From Breviolum minutum Mf 1.05b.01 (lineage: Eukaryota > Sar > Dinophyceae > Suessiales > Symbiodiniaceae), in contig DF240798.1 of assembly GCA_000507305.1 (NCBI GenBank), forward strand, positions 28,360 to 92,359: a stretch of DNA of 64,000 nucleotides. Reading direction: 5' to 3'. The notes under the pieces are model-generated. The model had not been told where the DNA came from, ran no database searches, and was given only the letters and a program-made list of their open reading frames with translations. Shown here piece by piece: positions 60,696-64,000 of this stretch. How positions within the stretch are numbered: the first letter of the stretch is position 1; each line of letters opens with the position of its first letter. The position numbers and the translations under genes are program-made.

Positions 60696-61346
60696 TCAAC
60701 ATCTGCCCACCATACCCCTAGCCCCAGACCTGCTGATGCCTGTGGTTTGGGGCACGTTCTTGTCATAGAAATCATCCTGTTTCCAGTGAAAAGGAAGCGA
60801 TGTTGGCCGTCTATAGTTACCAGTTGGATTGTCCCATCTAAATACTACGCTCTGGAAGGGATTGGACACTTCACCTGACAGTTGGATTGGATCCTTAAAA
60901 TACAATGACTTTTTTAGGGAAAAACAAGCAGAAATCGAAGAGTTAAATTTAACAAAGTTCTCGCCGCAGTGGCAAATCATTATTTTGTTGACACTGTAGT
61001 CATGTTGCCATCGACCACAAAAGCAAAGCAAGAAGATAATAAAACTGGCCACCAAATTCAAATCATGATTCATCTCGGGGCACCTTTCAGAAATCCCCCT
61101 CATTTCAACTTCTGGACGGCGGAAGCCCACCTCTAGGGTTCTCATTCTGGAAGCATCCCAATACGGGGAGGACCAACTCCCCTTAGGGACCGGTTTTGGT
61201 TCTCTTGGCTCCAGGCTCCGCAAGGGAGACATGGTTGGGTTGATAGAAAGTGTAGATGCAAGTATCAATGGTTCAGTGGTCCCTTGACATAATTGAGAAT
61301 TCCATGGATCCTGGCAAACCGTTCCCTGTCTTTTTGAGGGATCCAA
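60696..61346 (-). CDS. Open frame of 216 codons, status unclear
   Basis: Longest minus-strand frame outside the repeat family. Contains RSLEPREPKPVPKGSWSSPY and RRPEVEMRGISERCPEMN, then a hydrophobic stretch, then SNPFQSVVFRWDNPTGNYRR. It overlaps, in another frame, the exon pair described next, so both cannot be right. No domain recognised. Confidence 0.3.
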   Translation of the reverse strand: MDPSKRQGTVCQDPWNSQLCQGTTEPLILASTLSINPTMSPLRSLEPREPKPVPKGSWSSPYWDASRMRTLEVGFRRPEVEMRGISERCPEMNHDLNLVASFIIFLLCFCGRWQHDYSVNKIMICHCGENFVKFNSSISACFSLKKSLYFKDPIQLSGEVSNPFQSVVFRWDNPTGNYRRPTSLPFHWKQDDFYDKNVPQTTGISRSGARGMVGRC

Positions 61347-61404
61347 TGACTAAATTGACAAAAGGCGCAAACTCATTGAAGAGGCTCTTGAGAAGGTGTG
61401 CATC
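61144..61404 (-). CDS. Two linked exons of unidentified gene
   Basis: Exon 61320-61404 (AG|G, GTTTGC donor) encodes DAHLLKSLFNEFAPFVNLVI and GSLKKTGN. It ends one base into a codon that exon 61144-61181 (AG|G, GA donor) completes as Gly before ELVLPVLGCFQN. Phase and splice rules match those of GPN1. Family unknown. Confidence 0.45.
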
Positions 61405-62226
61405 CTATCTTACGAGCCAAAAGATTCCAACAGCACCTTGTCGAAGGGAGGTGTGCAATCAGAGATGACAAAATAAATCATTCCCAGGTGTAGAACCATT
61501 GTCAGTCTTATTGTAGAAGGATTGATCTCTGAAATCGTATGGCTGGAATTAGTACACGAACCATCGAAATGCAAATGAAACTTGAGGGGGAAGCCAGCCC
61601 AGTGCCTTCTGGCCAGTCGATCAAGGAGTGTAGATTTGTCAGGCTTAGATCGAATAAAGTCGTTTTGCAATAGAAGACTTCAATTACCTCCTGTTACATG
61701 TCTACTTAAATCATGTTGCCAGTGACGAGAAGCCATTGTGTGCTATTTGCGACGTTTTAAATTAAACTATAAGCCTCTTTGCATTTTTTCTGAAGATATA
61801 TGAAGATAGGCCTTTACGCCGCTGCGGATCCGATCTTAGTTTGAAAAATCCCAGGATCCAAAGATTCTTCATTTTTCAGAAATGACAGTATACTGCAGAT
61901 GAACGAACCTGTTCTTTGGAAAGCAAAGGTATGCTTAGCCAAGCTTTGGGGGTTCATACTGAAGCCTGAAACTCTCAATAGATGAAACTCCATCCCTGAG
62001 ATTGCAACTTGTCGGCAGTACAAGACCTTTGCAGTAGCGGTTGAAGGGGAATAACTGGGCTGATGTTCTCAGCCCACAATTCTGGAGAGCGAAGAGTTAC
62101 CCAAAAGCTTCATGCAATAACCAGCATCATATCAAAATCCTATGACAGCTTTGGCTAGAGAGTTCGCATGGGCGCACAAGATTGCTTAAAAGCACATCCC
62201 TCCGTAAAGATGCAGTTCCATTTACA

Positions 62227-62418
62227 TTAGGAGATACTTTTCGCACTTGGATCTGCCAAAAGTGATGAGAAAACTATGCTGTCTGACAGAATCTCCACTT
62301 CAGTGGGAACACTGATTCGAACAATTGGTTGATTCAGTGTAGAAGAGGAGCTTTGAAACATGAATTCCTGATCTGCAAGTTTTTGCAGGTTTAATCCTTG
62401 TGAATCTTGATCTTCCAA
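62227..62418 (-). CDS. Exon-like open frame, unidentified
   Basis: An AG|G site within the frame is followed by EFMFQSSSSTLNQPIVRISV and a Ser-rich end SLLADPSAKSIS plus stop, plausible as a C-terminus. Confidence 0.35.
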   Translation of the reverse strand: MEDQDSQGLNLQKLADQEFMFQSSSSTLNQPIVRISVPTEVEILSDSIVFSSLLADPSAKSIS

Positions 62419-62951
62419 ACAAATTTACTGAGCTGCATCCTCAAAGTTTAAGACATCAGATCTTACCACTGTTTCTACCCAAGCCTTTGTTGTCAGGTCA
62501 TCGGGTCATCTTCTCACAGGCATTAAGGTCGATACCAAATCCACACCCCAATGAGAATCTGCATCAGTCCTGGCCATGCTACACGTCTATGCAAAGGGGA
62601 TCCTGAAAAGGAGTTTATCCGGTACGAGTAGACTAGATATTTTACCTATCAACGTGGTCCATCCTAGTGGTTTCAACTACTTGTCTGTCGTGGTGCCTGA
62701 AGGTTCTAGGGTACTGTACAACTATAGTAGTTACAATTCTATTTCAATACCTTATGAAGTAGATGAAGTATAAGGTAGTGAAATCACGTTAGGTAAATCC
62801 AACGTGAGAAAGCCTGTGCTTGCCTCGTATCTGCCTCAAGGTCCCATGTCCGAAAACTTGAGGCAGCTTGGTCAGCTTCACTTTTTTCAGACTCTTGTAG
62901 GACATCAATGAATCATAATAAATCATAGGCGGCCAATTTTTGGAGACACAT

Positions 62952-62969
62952 CCAATTGGATCCAATTGG
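62952..62969. repeat. Perfect 18-bp palindrome
   Basis: CCAATTGGATCCAATTGG reads the same on both strands; it is also a duplicated CCAATTGG word. Confidence 0.6.
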
Positions 62970-63355
62970 TACATCTTGCTGGATGGTGTCTTCTAATGTG
63001 TGTCCACACAGTCCGATCCTCTTCACACAAATCTCACGTCCCGAATGATAGACATGAAACCTCACGGCTCAGGTTCCGGACTTTGTCCGTGGCGTCAGAG
63101 GTGATGGAGAGGATGGTAATGTTGAGTACCAAAAGGACTAAGGAAACTTCATGAAATTCCCCTCAAGACAGACAGATACTGGCATTTTTGTACCAGCAGT
63201 CTTCAGCAATCATTGCTTCAATCCCAGCAGAGAGAATTGTTAGCATCAACTTTCACGGTGCTTTGCTTGATGTTTGCACTTGGCCGAAGAACGCCAAGGC
63301 AAGAACCCCTCTTGACTCCATGAGGTCATTTCCCTAAAGTTTCAACGGGGGGAAA

Positions 63356-63667
63356 TCACGGCCCGCTCAAAAACACCATAGAAAAAAGCAGTGCAACAGC
63401 CCAAAACAGGCGAACAATGGCCAAAATATTCACAATATTCAAAGGACTTTGCTGCCGTTCTTCCCTCTCAGGTCCCGAACGTATCAGGATGAGGATCAGT
63501 TCGGCCTGCCTATGCAAACGACGGAAAAGGGCCTCATCCTTTTTACACAATTTGTTCCACAAAATCAGCCAACAAGTAGAGCCAATAAACAACTTTCTGC
63601 CTCTCATCATTCTGGAAGGACCTATTTTGACTTTGACGATATGATTCTGGAAGGAAAAACATCGCAA
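63356..63667 (-). CDS. Exon-like open frame, unidentified
   Basis: CKKDEALFRRLHRQAELILI, then ERQQSPLNIVNILAIVRLFW and a hydrophobic C-terminal run. Could be a membrane segment. It lies 120 bases past the 3' end of copy D. Confidence 0.3.
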   Translation of the reverse strand: MRCFSFQNHIVKVKIGPSRMMRGRKLFIGSTCWLILWNKLCKKDEALFRRLHRQAELILILIRSGPEREERQQSPLNIVNILAIVRLFWAVALLFSMVFLSGP

Positions 63668-63790
63668 GATATCGCAAGCAAATTGACTGTGAGTTCAATA
63701 TGTGACATGATCATAAAAAGTCTTGGATTGCACTACCTTCCCTTGCCACGCAAAACACAGCTTCGCCGCGGGTTGCTTTTGCAGCTTCCC

Positions 63791-64000
63791 CTATTCTCCG
63801 GCCAATGCACTATCTGTGGCCTGAATCTGCTGCACACCCTGGAGCTGATCTCGAACTGCCGAACTGTCACCGCCAAAGGCTGCATCACCCCAGGTAACGA
63901 CAGAACCATCTTCCAGAATGGCAGCAAAGGCCGAGACCGTGGCCTGAATCTGTTGCACACCCTGTAGCTGATCTCGAACTGCCGAACTGTCCACCGCCAG
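63791..64000 (-). CDS. RCC1-like repeat protein, copy D (3' end only)
   Basis: The last repeat units of a fourth family member: [20 protein letters not shown] with [20 protein letters not shown], then DSALAGE and a stop at 63791. The N-terminal part is beyond the window. Near the edge (about 63990) the repeat reads GGCGGTGGACAGTTC where other units read GGCGGTGACAGTTC; this one-base excess breaks the frame upstream of the first complete repeat seen. Confidence 0.75.
   Translation of the reverse strand: MAVDSSAVRDQLQGVQQIQATVSAFAAILEDGSVVTWGDAAFGGDSSAVRDQLQGVQQIQATDSALAGE

Overview
The window looks like nuclear DNA of a dinoflagellate, most likely a coral-symbiont type (Symbiodiniaceae). Three things point there. 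First, genes are split into very short exons whose acceptors read AG|G and whose donors mix GT with GC and GA. Second, a dispersed family of ORFs fuses a ubiquitin-like domain to tandem RCC1-like repeats. Third, sequences resembling the 3' half of the dinoflagellate spliced leader sit about 60-70 nt upstream of those ORFs. Every gene I could reconstruct is on the minus strand.

Layout. At 190-2078 lies the 5' half of a ribosomal protein L19 (eL19) gene, including a 16-nt micro-exon; it runs off the left edge. At 2539-5274 is an unidentified coiled-coil gene with at least six small exons. From about 5.8 to 15.7 kb is a nearly complete GPN-loop GTPase 1 gene (GPN1/XAB1/Npa3), read here as 15 exons whose phases all agree plus an unresolved C-terminal tail. 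Inside its 2.6-kb intron 10, on the same strand, sits an intron-free ubiquitin-like/RCC1-repeat ORF (copy A, 8301-9631). Related copies lie at 20.7-21.6 kb (B), 31.2-32.7 kb (C) and at the right edge (D, 63.8 kb on).

From 16 to 63 kb, apart from copies B and C, I can support only isolated exons and exon groups. The best are a three-exon set at 23.5-24.6 kb, a 158-codon ORF at 52.5-52.9 kb, a two-exon pair at 61.1-61.4 kb, and a C-terminal transmembrane exon at 60.2 kb. The rest reads as long introns or spacers with simple repeats and short inverted-repeat elements.

How the genes relate. L19 is a translation housekeeping gene and GPN1 helps assemble RNA polymerase II; nothing suggests an operon. 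The striking contrast is between host genes cut by many introns and the intron-free repeat ORFs scattered among them, one nested in a host intron. This suggests gene multiplication through retroposition, segmental duplication or both. The only three ambiguous bases (N) in the window all fall inside these repeat arrays and look like assembly joins, so repeat numbers should not be trusted.
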